A stretch of DNA of 64,000 bases from an uncultured Clostridia bacterium (lineage in GTDB: Bacteria > Bacillota > Clostridia > Christensenellales > UBA1242). Position numbers and translations under genes: made by a program. Positions 62,767 through 64,000 of this stretch are shown piece after piece (within the stretch, counting starts at the first letter, position 1; each line of letters starts with the position of its first letter). The DNA is taken from NCBI GenBank assembly GCA_948442695.1, contig CAOJSF010000001.1, positions 137,342 through 201,341 of the forward strand, given 5' to 3'. The notes under the pieces were generated by a model, which saw only the letters and a program-made list of their open reading frames with translations, was not told where the DNA came from and did no database searches.

Positions 62767-63114
62767 GTGAAAAAGCAGTTTAATAAGGTTGTGGGATTAA
62801 AAGGTGAGTTGGAAGCACTGAAATATCTCAAAGACAACAAATACAAAATTTTAGAACAAAATTATAAAAATCGTTTAGGTGAAATCGATATAATTGCCTT
62901 TAAGAAAGGTGTTTATGTCTTTATAGAAGTTAAATCGAGGGATTCTCTCAGGTTTGGCAGACCTAGTGAAGCAGTAGATAAAAGCAAACAAAGAAAAATT
63001 CGAAATACTGCAAGTCTGTTTTTGCTTCAAAATAAAATACATGATAAACCTATCAGGTTTGATGTAATTGAAGTAATTTATGATAGAATAAGTCATATAG
63101 AAAATGCTTTTTAA
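62767..63114 (+). CDS. yraN: YraN family endonuclease-like protein (UPF0102)
   Basis: A 115-residue protein: GLKGELEALKYLKDNKYKIL, then NRLGEIDIIAFKKGVYVFIE, continuing VKSRDSLRFGRP. The E-x(n)-D-x(n)-ExK pattern is of the PD-(D/E)XK nuclease fold. Function is not settled. The start is GTG 62767 with a weak AAAGGT site. It follows rbgA as in many Firmicutes. Confidence 0.9.
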   Translation: MKKQFNKVVGLKGELEALKYLKDNKYKILEQNYKNRLGEIDIIAFKKGVYVFIEVKSRDSLRFGRPSEAVDKSKQRKIRNTASLFLLQNKIHDKPIRFDVIEVIYDRISHIENAF

Positions 63115-63170
63115 ATAGAATATTTTTTTAGGACACAAATTTTAATATTTGTGTTATTTAAGTGCGATGG

Positions 63171-63236
63171 GAATAACGTGAGCGAAGCGGGTGTTTTCTT
63201 TATAAATGGAAAAAATAACGTGAGCGAAGCGTATTC
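63171..63236. repeat. two GAGCGAAGCG repeat units
   Basis: Two copies of AATAACGTGAGCGAAGCG, at about 63172-63189 and 63216-63233, the first followed by GGTGTTTTCTTT. They match the units near 6836-7095 and, inverted, 28470-28545. The remaining bases between 63115 and 63424 are AT-rich and hold no gene that I can see. Confidence 0.6.
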
Positions 63237-63424
63237 TTTTTTTTGTAATAATTTTTGATGATTTTTATCTTTTTTATTTATGTTTTTTATAATTATAACA
63301 AGATTCATTTTTAGAAAGTTTTTTATATTTTTTTATGAATTCTTTTTAAATTCTTTTTTGAGGTTTAAAGTAAAATTTTTATGTAAATAATATTAAAGTA
63401 AAATTACAATAATTAGGAGCAAAT

Positions 63425-63934
63425 ATGAAAAAAAGTTTGGTTGTTGTTTTTATTTTAATGGCACTTGTTTGCGGAAGTCTATATGGCTGTGAAAAATCGA
63501 CTCAACTTCGCGCCGCCACTATTTCTGAAATTACTTCTGCAGGAAGCAAGAATTATGGTGTAAGGGTCTCTTATTCAGATGATAAAAGGTTGAAGGGTAA
63601 AGGCACTGATGTTCAGATAAAATTTAGTAAGGTTGGCACAATCAAAATTTGGAAGGAAAATCAAGAAAAATTTGATTATGAAATTGAAGACTTTGATGAA
63701 TGGTATTCTCTTACTCACATCTTTAATGAAGCAGATTCAACATCTGCTAGAGGCGACAAGTTTGAAAAATATGAGGACGCATTGACAAAAACATATCTTT
63801 TCAATTTTAATGGTGATATAAAGATTACCTTCCGTGTTGTGGTAGGTGAAATAGAAGAAAATATTGATGGCGATGGTCAAATTTTGGTGGGCAGTCAGCC
63901 AGTATCAGACAATTTTACTTTAAAAATCAAATAA
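63425..63934 (+). CDS. putative lipoprotein (169 aa)
   Basis: A 169-residue exported protein. The signal is SLVVVFILMALVCGSLYGCE with Cys22 as the likely lipidated residue. The mature part is beta-rich and charged: KNYGVRVSYSDDKRLKGKGT and YLFNFNGDIKITFRVVVGEI. I recognise no family. TAGGAGC precedes the ATG, and a terminator follows directly. Confidence 0.7.
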   Translation: MKKSLVVVFILMALVCGSLYGCEKSTQLRAATISEITSAGSKNYGVRVSYSDDKRLKGKGTDVQIKFSKVGTIKIWKENQEKFDYEIEDFDEWYSLTHIFNEADSTSARGDKFEKYEDALTKTYLFNFNGDIKITFRVVVGEIEENIDGDGQILVGSQPVSDNFTLKIK

Positions 63935-63961
63935 AAGCATGAAAATTGCTTTTATTTTTTT
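63931..63961 (+). terminator. Rho-independent terminator
   Basis: ATAAAAGCA pairs with TGCTTTTAT, followed by T6. It overlaps the lipoprotein stop and ends its transcript. Confidence 0.75.
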
Positions 63962-64000
63962 GAGGTTTATAGTAATATTATAGTGTATAGTTTTTAAAAT

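Overview
The window is AT-rich chromosomal DNA from a low-GC Firmicute. The evidence is the set of conserved gene blocks: ylxM-ffh-rpsP-KH-rimM-trmD, secG-rnr-smpB-ssrA, a T-box in front of tyrS, a dnaD/dnaI pair, lepA-hemW, rbgA and yraN, and AGGAGG ribosome sites. A GGGtGRT protein paired with a NifU-like scaffold, a Spo0A-type DNA-binding protein and many small exported proteins fit an uncultured, probably gut, member of the Clostridia. I cannot name a species.

Layout. Positions 1-13.5 kb are an accessory strip of single genes: methyltransferases, VOC, GNAT, Nudix, a P-loop kinase, an ABC exporter, a metallophosphoesterase-NADAR fusion and a kinase-HAD fusion. Five of them are broken by single-base indels or in-frame stops. 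Positions 13.6-19.3 kb hold small membrane proteins, then secG-rnr-smpB-tmRNA, with a cloverleaf inverted-repeat element between rnr and smpB, then a Glu-rich membrane protein. Positions 19.6-34.6 kb hold ung, the GGGtGRT/scaffold pair, T-box-tyrS, recX-acpS, a MazF module, exported and membrane proteins, a broken HD gene, tRNA-Trp, a metallo-beta-lactamase-fold protein, dnaI/dnaD and an M1 peptidase.

Positions 34.9-40.3 kb start with tRNA-Lys and a 240-bp tandem repeat built from tRNA 3' ends. A minus-strand nucleotide-metabolism cluster follows: a Nudix-wHTH regulator, a dNMP-kinase-like protein, an unknown protein, two divergent dCTP-deaminase-like proteins and two unknown paralogues. Two near-identical 19-bp palindromes lie in front of the regulator and the kinase. 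This is the best candidate for an undescribed regulated system. Positions 40.4-46.6 kb hold DegV, the Spo0A-type protein, an S24/LexA repressor, a zinc-ribbon protein, a second tRNA (Leu) with its own 124-bp tail repeats, a phage-activator-like protein and a lone terminase: a prophage remnant or domesticated set. Positions 46.8-53.7 kb hold exported proteins, rsmD and an unknown LRR-type pair. Positions 54-64 kb are the translation and ribosome-biogenesis block.

The broken genes cluster in the accessory DNA while the housekeeping genes are intact, which argues for real decay rather than uniform sequencing error. Several housekeeping genes have near-consensus promoters ending about 7 bases before the start codon, so their mRNAs should be leaderless. 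Two families of short dispersed repeats recur at the edges of the accessory regions.
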